From Caldovatus sediminis (GTDB lineage: Bacteria; Pseudomonadota; Alphaproteobacteria; Acetobacterales; Acetobacteraceae), in NCBI RefSeq assembly GCF_014644455.1, contig NZ_BMKS01000015.1:36097-100096 (forward strand): a stretch of 64,000 bases of DNA. Direction: 5' to 3'. Shown here piece after piece: positions 36,879 to 47,054 of this stretch. Position 1 is the stretch's first letter; each line of letters starts with the position of its first letter. The position numbers were made by a program, and so were the translations under genes. The notes beneath the pieces are model-generated. The model made no database searches, had not been told where the DNA came from, and was given only the letters and a program-made list of their open reading frames with translations.

Positions 36879-37764
36879 GCCCCTCAGTTCCCCTGCGCCG
36901 GCGCCACCACGCCCCGAGCAGCGACAGCGCCGCCAGCCCGAGCAGCGGAAGCAGGATGCCGGGCGAGAGGATCGCCGAGAGGTCGGGGGTCTCCCCCCGC
37001 GCCAGGATCCCGCCCAGGCCCGCGCCGATGCCGGCATACACGGCCGCTCCCGGGACGATCCCGAGGACGGTGGCGGCGGCATAGGGGAGGAGGCGCATGC
37101 CGACCAGGGCCGGGACGAGGTTGAGCAGCCAGAACGGCACCACCGGGACCAGGCGCAGCGAGAGCAGACAGAAGAACCCGTCGCGCTCGAGGCCGGGCCG
37201 GAGGCGGTCGAGCAGCGGCGCCGCCCGCGCCGCGACCAGGGGGGCGAGGGCGGAACGGGCGGCGAGGAACAGCAGGCAGGCGCCGAGGCTCGCGCCGGAC
37301 ACGGCAAGCCCGGCGCCGAGCCAGGGGCCGAACAGGAACCCTCCGGCGAGGGTCATCACCGCCCCGCCGGGCAGGGAGAGGGCGACGACGGCGATGTAGG
37401 CGGCGAGGTAGAGCGCGGCGGCGGCGAGCGGATCGGCGGCGACCAGCGCCGCCAGCGCCTCGTGGTGCCGGGCCAGCGCCTCGAAGGAGAGCAGGCGGTG
37501 CAGGCCGAACGCATAGGTGAGCGCGAGGGCGAGCGCGATCAGGCCGAGCGGCAGCAGGCGCGGCACGAGCCTGCGCCGGGCGCCGGGCGCCGCCCGGCAG
37601 GCGGGATCCGGTCCCCGCCTCGGTCCTCCCCCGCCCGTCGCGACGGGAGCGGGCGAAGCGGCGGGCGGCGCTGCGCGCCCTTCGGCAGGCGCGGCGGCGG
37701 CGACGCCGGTCGGGGTGTTGGTCGCGGCGGTGATCGCGGCCGCCGCGGCATCGGGATCGGGCAT
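36871..37764 (-). CDS. TVP38/TMEM64 family (DedA-like) membrane protein
   Basis: A 297-residue inner-membrane protein. About 65 Ala/Pro/Gly-rich residues precede the first membrane segment. The family core is clear: LSLPGGAVMTLAGGFLFG, then SLGACLLFLAARSAL, LRLVPVVPFWLLNLVPAL and GIVPGAAVYAGIG. Such proteins are implicated in lipid scrambling or undecaprenyl-phosphate recycling. It heads a minus-strand group that continues through the flavoprotein and 3-hydroxybutyrate dehydrogenase to tam. The long N-terminal tail may be unstructured or the true start may be internal. Confidence 0.85.
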   Translation of the reverse strand: MPDPDAAAAAITAATNTPTGVAAAAPAEGRAAPPAASPAPVATGGGGPRRGPDPACRAAPGARRRLVPRLLPLGLIALALALTYAFGLHRLLSFEALARHHEALAALVAADPLAAAALYLAAYIAVVALSLPGGAVMTLAGGFLFGPWLGAGLAVSGASLGACLLFLAARSALAPLVAARAAPLLDRLRPGLERDGFFCLLSLRLVPVVPFWLLNLVPALVGMRLLPYAAATVLGIVPGAAVYAGIGAGLGGILARGETPDLSAILSPGILLPLLGLAALSLLGAWWRRRRGTEGHG

Positions 37765-38146
37765 CGTGCGCGCGCCTTCACGACGGGCGGGGACGGGGTT
37801 ATGCGGGCAGGAGGATGCCCGACAGCCAGGAGGGGAGTCGCGGGCGCTGCGTCAACGGCGCCCGGTCCGCCTGCGCGGCTGGCGAGGCTCGCCCGGCACC
37901 GGGGCGCGACGGTTCTGGCCGTGGGCGCGGTCGCCGGCCCCGAGGGGCGGCGGCCGGTCGGCGCGCGCGGAGCCCGACCGCCCTCGCCCAGCCCCTTGCG
38001 CCGCATCGCGCCGGAATTCCTGCCACTGCGGTTGACGCGCCGCCTGTGGCCTCCCTATAGGAGCGCGCCTCTGCCGGGGCGGCCCGAAGGGCGCGCCGCC
38101 GGCCGCGCCGGTTTGGTCCGGCCTGGATGCCCTCGGGAGATCCGCC
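37765..38146. other. Divergent intergenic region between the TVP38 gene and rpmH
   Basis: No gene is supported here. The region contains the rpmH promoter at 38032-38061 and should contain a promoter for the minus-strand group. It is extremely GC-rich and gives only low-complexity Ala/Arg/Pro reading in all frames. Confidence 0.5.
38032..38061 (+). promoter_or_regulatory. Sigma70-type promoter of the rpmH-rnpA-yidD-yidC operon
   Basis: TTGACG (38032-38037) and TATAGG (38056-38061) are 18 bases apart, close to consensus in a very GC-rich setting. The -10 lies 86 bases before the rpmH start, leaving room for a leader. Confidence 0.65.
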
Positions 38147-38281
38147 GTGAAGCGTACCTACCAGCCCTCGAAGCTTGTCCGGAAGCGCCGCCACGGCTTC
38201 CGCGCCCGCATGGCGACGGCGGCCGGCCGCAAGGTGCTGGCCAATCGCCGCGCCAAGGGCCGCAAGCGCCTGTCCGCCTGA
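38147..38281 (+). CDS. rpmH: 50S ribosomal protein L34
   Basis: A 44-residue, very basic protein, the usual length for L34. It starts with KRTYQPSK and contains the invariant [11 protein letters not shown] and [16 protein letters not shown] stretches. The start is GTG 38147. It is first in the conserved rpmH-rnpA-yidD-yidC order, about 107 bases before rnpA. Confidence 0.95.
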   Translation: MKRTYQPSKLVRKRRHGFRARMATAAGRKVLANRRAKGRKRLSA

Positions 38282-38388
38282 GCCCGCAGGGCGTGCCGGG
38301 TCGGCGCGGCGCGCGGCGGCCGGCACGCCCGTTCGCCGCCTCCGGCCCTCCCGCCGCCCGTCAACCTTCGCCCCGAGGTCCCGCCGCC

Positions 38389-38910
38389 GTGTCCGAGCCG
38401 TCCCCGCCGACGTCGCCCCGCGCGGCGCCGGCGCTGGCGCCGGCGCGCCTGAAGCGGCGAGGCGAATTCCTGCGCGTCGCCGCGCGCGGCAGGCGCGTCG
38501 CCCGCCCGGGCCTGGTGCTGCAGGCGATGCCCGCCGCGGCGCCCGCGGGCTCCGGCGCGCCGCCGCCACGGCTGGGCTTCACCGTCACCAGGAAGGTCGG
38601 TGGCGCGGTGCTGCGCAACCGCGTCCGCCGCCGCCTGAAGGAGGCCGCGCGGCTGACCTTCCGGGAGCACCCCGAGGCCGCCCGCGGCTGGGACCTGGTG
38701 CTGATCGGCCGCGAGGGCACGGCGCGGCGCGGCTTCCAGGATCTGCGGGCCGATCTCGAGGGCGCGCTGCGCCAGCTCGGCGCCTGGTCGGGCGCGCCGC
38801 CGCGGCCGGCGGCCGCACCGTCCGACCACCCGGCATCGCCGCCGCCCGCCGGAGGCGCGCGCCCCGCGGCGCGTGCGGCGCCGGCCGTGCCGGAGGCGCC
38901 CGCGCCATGA
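38389..38910 (+). CDS. rnpA: Ribonuclease P protein component
   Basis: A 173-residue protein that assists the RNase P RNA in 5' maturation of tRNAs. The core RLKRRGEFLRVAARG, GFTVTRKVGGAVLRNRVRRRLKEA (parts: GFTVTRKVGGAV, RNRVRRRLKEA) and the C-terminal WDLVLIGREG are family hallmarks. The RNR motif contacts the RNA. The protein is longer than usual because of a Pro/Ala-rich tail of about 45 residues after the conserved fold. GTG 38389 is the proposed start. The stop overlaps the yidD start (ATGA). Confidence 0.93.
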   Translation: MSEPSPPTSPRAAPALAPARLKRRGEFLRVAARGRRVARPGLVLQAMPAAAPAGSGAPPPRLGFTVTRKVGGAVLRNRVRRRLKEAARLTFREHPEAARGWDLVLIGREGTARRGFQDLRADLEGALRQLGAWSGAPPRPAAAPSDHPASPPPAGGARPAARAAPAVPEAPAP

Positions 38911-39212
38911 CCGCGACCGTTTCCGCCCCCGCGCCCACCCTGCCCGCGCGCCTGCTGCGCGGAGCGGTGCGGACCTACCAGTACACGCTGCGTCCGCTGA
39001 TCGGCGCGAACTGCCGGTTCCATCCGCACTGCAGCGACTACGCCCTGGAGGCGCTCGCCCTGCACGGGGCGCTGCGCGGCAGCGCCATGACCGCGCGCCG
39101 CATCCTCCGCTGCAACCCCTGGCATCCCGGCGGCTGGGATCCGGTTCCGCCCCGAAGGGCCGCCGCCGCGGCTCCTCCGGCCGCGGCCGACCGTTCCTCG
39201 CCGAAAGGCTGA
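38907..39212 (+). CDS. yidD: Membrane protein insertion efficiency factor YidD
   Basis: A 101-residue protein with the complete family signature: YQYTLRPLIGANCRFHPHCSDYALEAL (here cut to YTLRPLIG and CRFHPHCSDYALEAL) and RRILRCNPWHPGGWDPVP. An N-terminal amphipathic helix lies against the inner membrane. It helps YidC-dependent insertion. It is coupled to rnpA by an ATGA overlap and followed by yidC after 13 bases. Confidence 0.95.
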   Translation: MTATVSAPAPTLPARLLRGAVRTYQYTLRPLIGANCRFHPHCSDYALEALALHGALRGSAMTARRILRCNPWHPGGWDPVPPRRAAAAAPPAAADRSSPKG

Positions 39213-39225
39213 GCAGACCCCGACC

Positions 39226-41073
39226 ATGGACCAGAAGCGCCTCTTCGCGGCGATCGCGATCTCGATCGGCATCCTGCTGATCTTCCAGGTCTACATCGCC
39301 CCGCCGCCGCCTCCGCCGCCGCGCCCGCCCGCCGAGGCCACCGCCCCGCAGCGGACTCCGGAGGCCGTCCCCGTGCCGCCCGGCCCGCTCGGTCCTGCGC
39401 TGCCGGGCTACCAGGAGAGCCCGCCTGCGGTCGGCGTGCTCGCCCGCCCCCCCGCGCAGAGCCTGCGCATCGAGGCGCCGCGCCTGGAGGGCAGCATCAC
39501 CCTCCGCGGCGCCATGCTCGACAGCCTGGTGCTGAAGGACTACCGCGAGACGGTGGAGCGGGACTCCCCGCTGGTGCGACTCTTCGCGCCGCGCGGCGGG
39601 CCGCAGCCCTATTTCGCGCAATGGGGGTGGACCGCGGCCGACGGCCGCACGCGCGTGCCCGACGGCGACAGCGACTGGCGGGCCTCGGGCGGCCCGCTCG
39701 CGCCCGGCAGGCCGGTCACGCTCTCCTGGGACAACGGCCAGGGGCAGGTGTTCGAGATCGTCCTCGAGGTGGACGAGAACTACATGTTCACCGCCGAGCA
39801 GCGGGTGCGGAACGGGGCCGGCGAGCCGGTGCAGGTCCTGCCCTGGGCGCGCGTCCGCCGCGAGGCGACGCCGCCGACGCAGGGCTTCTTCATCCTGCAC
39901 GAGGGCTTCACCGGCGTGATGGACGGCCGGCTGCACGAGTGGACCTATTCCGACGCCCGGAGCGAGGCGCAGAAGCGCGGCGGCGGTCCGGCGTTCGAGC
40001 AGCAGTCGCGCGGCGGCTGGGCCGGCATCACGGACAAGTACTGGCTGGCCGCGCTCGCTCCGGCGGATCAGGGCTTCACCGCGCGCTTCGCCTACCGCTA
40101 CGTCCCCGACGGCGGCCACGACCGCTGGCAGGTCGACCTCGTGCCCGCCGGCGCGCAGACCGTGGCGCCGGGCGCGATCGCGCAGCTCGCCACCCGCCTC
40201 TTCGCCGGGGCGAAGGAGGTGACGCTGCTCGATGCCTACCGCGACCGGCTGGGCATCACCGACTTCGACAAGGCGATCGACTTCGGCTGGTTCTACTTCC
40301 TGACCAAGCCGTTCTTCTACGCGCTCCACTGGATCGCGCAGCAGTTCCAGGCGCTCGGCTCCGGCGCGCCCTTCGGGCTGGCGATCCTCGTCTTCACCCT
40401 GCTGATCAAGATCGCCTTCTTCCCGCTGGCCAACAAGGCCTACCACAGCATGGCGCGGATGAAGATCCTGGCGCCGAAGATGCAGGAGATCCGGGACCGC
40501 TACAAGGACGACCCGGCCAAGGCGCAGGCCGAGATGATGGCGCTCTACCGGTCGGAGAAGGTGAACCCGGCCTCCGGATGCCTGCCCATCCTGATCCAGA
40601 TCCCGGTCTTCTTCGCGCTCTACAAGGTGCTGTTCGTCACCATCGAGATGCGCCACCAGCCCTTCTTCGGCTGGATCCGCGACCTCTCGGGGCCCGACCC
40701 GACCAACCTGTTCAACCTGTTCGGGCTGCTGCCCTACGACCCGCCGTCCTTCTTCCACCTGCCGGCCTGGGCCATCATCATGGGCCTGACGATGTGGCTG
40801 CAGATGCGGCTGAACCCGCAGCCGCCCGACCCGATCCAGGCCAAGATCTTCCAGTGGATGCCGGTGCTCTTCACCTTCATGCTGGCGAGCTTCCCGGCCG
40901 GGCTGATCATCTACTGGGCCTGGAACAACCTGCTCTCCATCGCCCAGCAGTGGTACATCATGCGCCACGACCGCGCCGCGGCGGCGGCGGCGAAGAAGGC
41001 CGGCCCCCCGGCACTCGCGCCCGGGCCCGCCGAGGAGAAGGAGAGGCGGAAGAAGGAAGACGCGCGGGTGTGA
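39226..41073 (+). CDS. yidC: Membrane protein insertase YidC
   Basis: A 615-residue insertase and chaperone for inner-membrane proteins. The first membrane segment lies at residues 5-23, followed by a Pro-rich linker (from PPPPPPP), a large periplasmic beta-sandwich domain (about 65-345) and five C-terminal segments. The cytoplasmic loop after the second segment (RMKILAPKMQEIRDRY) and the NPASGCLPILIQIPVFFALY stretch (NPASGCLPIL shown) are hallmarks. The C-terminal tail is basic (EEKERRKKED), suitable for ribosome contact. The stop overlaps the engB start. Confidence 0.95.
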   Translation: MDQKRLFAAIAISIGILLIFQVYIAPPPPPPPRPPAEATAPQRTPEAVPVPPGPLGPALPGYQESPPAVGVLARPPAQSLRIEAPRLEGSITLRGAMLDSLVLKDYRETVERDSPLVRLFAPRGGPQPYFAQWGWTAADGRTRVPDGDSDWRASGGPLAPGRPVTLSWDNGQGQVFEIVLEVDENYMFTAEQRVRNGAGEPVQVLPWARVRREATPPTQGFFILHEGFTGVMDGRLHEWTYSDARSEAQKRGGGPAFEQQSRGGWAGITDKYWLAALAPADQGFTARFAYRYVPDGGHDRWQVDLVPAGAQTVAPGAIAQLATRLFAGAKEVTLLDAYRDRLGITDFDKAIDFGWFYFLTKPFFYALHWIAQQFQALGSGAPFGLAILVFTLLIKIAFFPLANKAYHSMARMKILAPKMQEIRDRYKDDPAKAQAEMMALYRSEKVNPASGCLPILIQIPVFFALYKVLFVTIEMRHQPFFGWIRDLSGPDPTNLFNLFGLLPYDPPSFFHLPAWAIIMGLTMWLQMRLNPQPPDPIQAKIFQWMPVLFTFMLASFPAGLIIYWAWNNLLSIAQQWYIMRHDRAAAAAAKKAGPPALAPGPAEEKERRKKEDARV

Positions 41074-41783
41074 GCACGCCCGGCGCCCGAACGCTCCCCG
41101 CCGGCGGCCTGCTCGAGGCGCGCGACGAGGCCGAGCGCGCCGCGCTGGTCGAGGCCGGGCGCCGCCTCTTCGCCCGGCCCTGCCGCTTCTTCTTCGCCGC
41201 CCAGCGCCTCGACCAGCTGCCCCCGCCGCGCGGGCCGGAGGTGGCATTCTGCGGCCGCTCGAACGTCGGCAAGTCGAGCCTGGTCAACGCCCTGACCGGG
41301 CAGGCGACGCTCGCGCGCGTCTCCAACACGCCGGGGCGGACGCGCCAGCTCAACTTCTTCGAGATCGAGGGCCCGCCGGGCGAGGGACGCCTCGTCCTCG
41401 TGGACATGCCGGGCTACGGCTACGCCCAGGCGCCGAAGGACATCAAGGCCGACTGGCAGGGGCTGATGTTCGACTTCCTGCGCGGCCGGCCGAGCCTGCG
41501 CCGGGTGCTGCTGCTCCTCGACGCGCGGATCGAGACCAAACCGTCCGACCGCGCCGTGATGGACCTGCTGGACAGGGCCGCCGTCGCCTTCCAGATCGTG
41601 CTGACCAAGGCCGACGCGGTGCGGTCGGCGGCGCTGGCCCGGCGCGTGCGGGAGGCGGAGACGCTGGCGCGGTCCCACACCGCGGGGCATCCGCTGGTGA
41701 TCGTGACCAGCAGCCGCAGCGGAGAGGGCATCGAGACGCTGCGCGCGGAACTCGCCGCGCTCGCCGGACCGGCGCCGGGGTGA
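41070..41783 (+). CDS. engB: Ribosome biogenesis GTPase EngB (YihA/YsxC)
   Basis: A 237-residue GTPase needed for 50S subunit assembly. The G motifs are G1 GRSNVGKSS, G2 in TPGRTRQLNFF, G3 DMPGYGYA, G4 LTKAD and G5 TSSRSGEG. About 60 residues precede G1, typical of alphaproteobacterial members. GTG 41070 overlaps the yidC stop (GTGA), so it is translated as part of the same operon. A stable hairpin follows the stop after 3 bases. Confidence 0.94.
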   Translation: MSTPGARTLPAGGLLEARDEAERAALVEAGRRLFARPCRFFFAAQRLDQLPPPRGPEVAFCGRSNVGKSSLVNALTGQATLARVSNTPGRTRQLNFFEIEGPPGEGRLVLVDMPGYGYAQAPKDIKADWQGLMFDFLRGRPSLRRVLLLLDARIETKPSDRAVMDLLDRAAVAFQIVLTKADAVRSAALARRVREAETLARSHTAGHPLVIVTSSRSGEGIETLRAELAALAGPAPG

Positions 41784-41786
41784 GTC

Positions 41787-41805
41787 GCGACGGCGAAGCC
41801 GTCGC
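41787..41805 (+). terminator. Hairpin after engB, probable operon terminator
   Basis: GCGACGGC and GCCGTCGC form a perfect 8-base stem around a GAA loop, 3 bases beyond the engB stop. No T-run follows directly; the next 60 bases are unusually A/T-rich for this window. Confidence 0.5.
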
Positions 41806-41891
41806 ACGGGAATTTCAACCGTTCCGATGTTGAAAAAACATTCCTTTCGATCGAGGATTTGGTTCTCTCTCCCGACGCCTGGACCCCCGCC

Positions 41892-42893
41892 ATGCGCGAT
41901 CCCCTGCTGCGACGAATCGCTGGGCTGTTCGCCCCGCTGGGGCTGGCGGTGCCGCTGATACTGGCGCCGATGTCCGTCGAGGCGACCCTGGACCGCGGCA
42001 CGGCGGACCCCGCGACGGCACGGCCGGTCGCCGGCATCCCTGCCGCCGGCGGGGCGGTCCCGGCTTCGTTCCGCCCCGCTCCGCGGGGCGCCGGGCCCGG
42101 TCACGCCAGCACCGGCGGCGCCGTGCCGGTTCCGCGGATGGCGCTGACGCTCGACGCGGTCGCCACCGCCGCGGGGCCCTCCGTGCCGGCGGCTTGGTCC
42201 GTCGTCGCCCTCGGCGACCCCGCGCGGACCGTCTTCTCCAGCCCCAACCAGGCGCGGCCCACGCTGCATCTCGGCCCCGGCCGGTACGAGGCGCGCGTCA
42301 CCTACGGCGCGGTGCAGGCGGTGGAGCGGTTCGAGGTGGCGGCCGACGCGCCGGCCCCGCAGGAGGTCCGCCGCGTCGTCCTCAACGCCGGCACGCTGCG
42401 TCCGGTCGCCGGCCTGGTCGCCGGCTCCCCGCCGCTCGAGGGCCTCTGGACGGTCATCGTCGAGTCGGTGCCGGAGCGGCGGGCCGGCGCCGTCGTGGTC
42501 TCCACCACGGCGCGCCAGCCGGTCTTCCACCTCGCGCCGGGGCATTATCGGCTGCGCTTCGAGACCGGCCAGGTGCAGGCGGAGACGGTGGCGCGCGTCG
42601 CCCCCGGCGCCCTGACGCAGCCGCGGATCGCGTTGCGCGCGGCCGACATCACGCTGGTCTCGCTGCGCGGCGGGCGGCCGCTGCTCGGCGTGCACTGGCA
42701 GCTGTTCGAGCGGCCGCGGCAGGATCGGCCGGTCGCCGACGCGCCCCTCGCCGAGAGCGCGGCGCCGCGGGCGCGCTTCGTGCTGCCCGGCGGCGCCTAC
42801 GTCGTCCGCGTGCTGGCCGACGGCCGCTGGTACGAGCAGCCCTTCTCGGTCGCCCCGGGCACGGTGCGCGAGATCCCGCTGATCCTCCCCTGA
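41892..42893 (+). CDS. Secreted protein with three tandem beta-sandwich-like repeats, unknown function
   Basis: A 333-residue protein with an N-terminal signal or anchor (AGLFAPLGLAVPLILAP, residues 10-26) and an Ala/Pro/Gly-rich linker to about residue 75. Three repeats of roughly 80-95 residues follow, each containing a Trp early and then a Leu/Val-x-PG-x-Tyr turn and a closing valine-rich strand: GPGRYEARVTYG, APGHYRLRFETG and PGGAYVVRVLADG, each followed by a version of FEVA/ARVAPG/FSVAPG. The pattern suggests PEGA- or transthyretin-like modules. ATG 41892 is preferred over an upstream TTG. The gene lies between engB and argB; no function can be given. Confidence 0.72.
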   Translation: MRDPLLRRIAGLFAPLGLAVPLILAPMSVEATLDRGTADPATARPVAGIPAAGGAVPASFRPAPRGAGPGHASTGGAVPVPRMALTLDAVATAAGPSVPAAWSVVALGDPARTVFSSPNQARPTLHLGPGRYEARVTYGAVQAVERFEVAADAPAPQEVRRVVLNAGTLRPVAGLVAGSPPLEGLWTVIVESVPERRAGAVVVSTTARQPVFHLAPGHYRLRFETGQVQAETVARVAPGALTQPRIALRAADITLVSLRGGRPLLGVHWQLFERPRQDRPVADAPLAESAAPRARFVLPGGAYVVRVLADGRWYEQPFSVAPGTVREIPLILP

Positions 42894-42911
42894 CCGCGCC
42901 CGGCCGGGCGC

Positions 42912-42940
42912 TTGACCCCGCCGGGCGTGGCGCCTAGACG
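42912..42940 (+). promoter_or_regulatory. Sigma70-type promoter of argB
   Basis: TTGACC (42912-42917) and TAGACG (42935-42940) are separated by 17 bases. The -10 lies 35 bases before the argB ATG. Confidence 0.6.
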
Positions 42941-42975
42941 CCGCGCGCGACCCTCGGGGGAAGGACGCCACGCCG

Positions 42976-43860
<885 letters not shown>

Positions 43861-43980
43861 GCCGCCGCGCCGCCGGCCGGCCGGCGGCGTTGACAGGCCG
43901 GCGGCCGCATGCATCGTCCGCGCCGCCGCCGCGACAGCCGGGCCGGCACCTCCACGCTCGCACGACGGGACGCCGCCACG

Positions 43981-44817
<837 letters not shown>

Positions 44818-44824
44818 CGCCGCC

Positions 44825-45952
44825 GTGGCGACCGATCCGCTGCCGCTGGCGCAGGCGCTGATCCGCTGCCGCTCCGTCACGCCGGCGGACGACGGGGCGA
44901 TGGCGGTGTTGGAGGCGGCGCTCGCCCCGCTCGGCTTCGCCTGCCACCGGCTGCGCTTCGGCGCGATCGAGAACCTGTTCGCGCGGCGCGGCGCGGGCGG
45001 GCCGCATCTCTGCTTCGCCGGGCACACCGATGTGGTGCCGGCGGGCGACGCCGGGGCGTGGACGGCCGATCCCTTCGGCGGCGAGGTGCGCGACGGGGTG
45101 CTCTACGGCCGCGGCGCGACCGACATGAAGGGCGCGATCGCCGCCTTCGTCGCGGCGGTCGCGGACCGCCTCGCCGCGCGGCCGGGGGCGCCGGGCAGCC
45201 TCAGCCTGCTGATCACGGGCGACGAGGAGGGGCCGGCGGTGGACGGCACGGCGCGCGTGCTGGAGTGGATGGCCGCGCACGGCCAGGTCCCCGACATGTG
45301 CCTGGTCGGCGAGCCGACCTCGCGCGCGCGGCTCGGCGACGTGATCAAGATCGGCCGGCGCGGCAGCCTGAACGCGGCGATCACGCTGCACGGCGTGCAG
45401 GGCCACGTCGCCTACCCGCAGCGGGCGGACAACCCGGTGCATCGCCTCCTGCGCGTGCTGCACGGGCTGATCGCGCGGCCGCTCGACCAGGGGACGGAGT
45501 GGTTCGAGCCGTCCTCGCTGCAGGTGACCAGCGTGGATGTCGGCAACGCGGCGACCAACGTCATCCCGGCGGCGGCGCGGGCGCGGCTCAACATCCGCTT
45601 CAACGACCGCCACACCGGCGAATCGCTCGCGCGCATGCTGCGCGCGGCGCTGGAGGCGGAGGGGGCAAGGTTCGACCTCGATGTCTCGGTCTCGGGCGAG
45701 GCGTTCCTGACCCGGCCCGGACCGTTCGTGGAGGCGCTGAAGCGCGCGGTGCGGCGCGCCACCGGCGGGGAGCCGGCGCTCGACACGGGCGGCGGCACCT
45801 CGGATGCGCGCTTCATCGCCCGCTACTGCCCGGTGGCGGAGCTCGGCGCCGTCGGGACCACGATGCACAAGGTGGACGAGTGCACGCCGGTGGCGGAGCT
45901 GCGCGCGCTCGCCGCGCTCTACCGGGCGGTGATCGAGGAGGCGCTCGGCTGA
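44825..45952 (+). CDS. dapE: Succinyl-diaminopimelate desuccinylase
   Basis: A 375-residue M20-family zinc hydrolase acting after DapD, DapC in lysine/diaminopimelate synthesis. Metal ligands are in [18 protein letters not shown], the DEEG catalytic Glu region, and a C-terminal [30 protein letters not shown] (the dimerisation-domain entry, GVQGHVAYP) and the dimer domain at about 180-295 are present. The start is GTG 44825, 7 bases after dapD, so the two are an operon. The gene is convergent with the hydroxyacyl-CoA dehydrogenase gene. Confidence 0.95.
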   Translation: MATDPLPLAQALIRCRSVTPADDGAMAVLEAALAPLGFACHRLRFGAIENLFARRGAGGPHLCFAGHTDVVPAGDAGAWTADPFGGEVRDGVLYGRGATDMKGAIAAFVAAVADRLAARPGAPGSLSLLITGDEEGPAVDGTARVLEWMAAHGQVPDMCLVGEPTSRARLGDVIKIGRRGSLNAAITLHGVQGHVAYPQRADNPVHRLLRVLHGLIARPLDQGTEWFEPSSLQVTSVDVGNAATNVIPAAARARLNIRFNDRHTGESLARMLRAALEAEGARFDLDVSVSGEAFLTRPGPFVEALKRAVRRATGGEPALDTGGGTSDARFIARYCPVAELGAVGTTMHKVDECTPVAELRALAALYRAVIEEALG

Positions 45953-45967
45953 GGCGCGCGCCGCCGG

Positions 45968-46918
45968 CTACGCCTCGCGCAGCAGCCGCGCCGCTTCGAG
46001 CAGCACGCGCTCGTAGCGCTCGCGCTCGCGCGCCGCGACCTCCGGCGGCCAGGGGCGGAATCCCTCCCCGCTCTTGGTGCCGAGCCTGCCCTCGGCGACC
46101 AGCCGCTTGAGCGTCGGGCTCGGCTCGGTGTCGTTGCAGAGCGTGGGGTAGATGGCGCGGGCGGCGGCGAGCTGGGTCTCGAGCCCGGCCAGCTCCTTCT
46201 GCAGGATCGGGCCGGCGGCGACGTAGCGGAAGCCGAAGGCGTAGCGCACGGCGGCGTCCACGTCCTCGGCGGTGGCGAGGCCCTGGTCAATGACGGCGAA
46301 GGCCTCGCGCATCAGCGCGTGCTGGATGCGGTTGGCGAGGAAGCCCGGCACGTCGCGCGCGACGCGGATCGGCTTGCGGCCGAGTTCGGCCATGATCGCG
46401 GCGAGGCGGTCGCAGGTCTCGGGATCGGTGTGCGCGCCGCGCACCACCTCGACGCCGGGGACGAGATGCGCGGGGAGGAAGAAGTGCAGGTTGGCCATGC
46501 GCGACCGCGTGGCGCAGCCCTCGGCGATGTCGGTGATGCGCAGGGCCGAGGAGTTGGAGCCGATCGGCACCCCGGGCGGCACCAGGCGGTCCAGCTCGGC
46601 GAAGACGCGGCGCTTGAGGTCGAGGTCCTCCGGCACCGCCTCGACCACGCAGGCGGCGTCGGCGAAGCCCACCTCCCCGAGCGCGGCGACGAGGAACAGG
46701 TGCTCGACCCGCTCCGGATCGGCGCCGAGCTGGGCGAGCGAGGAGCGCACCCGGTCGAGGCAGCCGGGCCAGGCGGCGCGGTTCGGCTCCACCCCGGTGA
46801 CGCGCCAGCCGCCGGCGAGGAAGATCGCGGCGATGTCGCAGCCCATCAGCCCCTGGCCGACGACCACCGCATGGTTCGCCCCCTCGGCTTCCGTCCCCTC
46901 CGCCATGCCTGCCGCCAT
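45968..46918 (-). CDS. 3-hydroxyacyl-CoA dehydrogenase family protein
   Basis: A 316-residue NAD-dependent dehydrogenase. The Rossmann motif is VVGQGLMGCDIA near residue 18, the acidic end is GVEPN near 44, and the catalytic region has SNSSALRITDIA and NLHFFLPAHLVPGVEVV (the His of the His-Glu pair; usually HFFNP). The C-terminal 3HCDH domain starts near 190 with GFLANRIQHALMREA. The HFFLPAH variant is typical of carnitine-dehydrogenase-like or non-beta-oxidation members. It is divergent from a CoA-transferase gene, suggesting a joint role in acyl-CoA metabolism. Confidence 0.85.
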   Translation of the reverse strand: MAAGMAEGTEAEGANHAVVVGQGLMGCDIAAIFLAGGWRVTGVEPNRAAWPGCLDRVRSSLAQLGADPERVEHLFLVAALGEVGFADAACVVEAVPEDLDLKRRVFAELDRLVPPGVPIGSNSSALRITDIAEGCATRSRMANLHFFLPAHLVPGVEVVRGAHTDPETCDRLAAIMAELGRKPIRVARDVPGFLANRIQHALMREAFAVIDQGLATAEDVDAAVRYAFGFRYVAAGPILQKELAGLETQLAAARAIYPTLCNDTEPSPTLKRLVAEGRLGTKSGEGFRPWPPEVAARERERYERVLLEAARLLREA

Positions 46919-47054
46919 GCCTGCCGCGCTCCGCCCGCCGTTGGTCCTGGCGCGGCATTCTGGCGTCTCGGCGCGGCGAGGGCGAGGGGTGGCGCGGCTT
47001 GACGGCGCGCCCCGGGCGGCGGTTCATCGGAGCGGGCAGCGCGGAAGGCGGGCG

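Noticed and set aside
41859..41891. An upstream TTG start for the three-repeat secreted protein
   Set aside because: It would add residues before the normal basic-hydrophobic leader; ATG 41892 gives a standard signal sequence.
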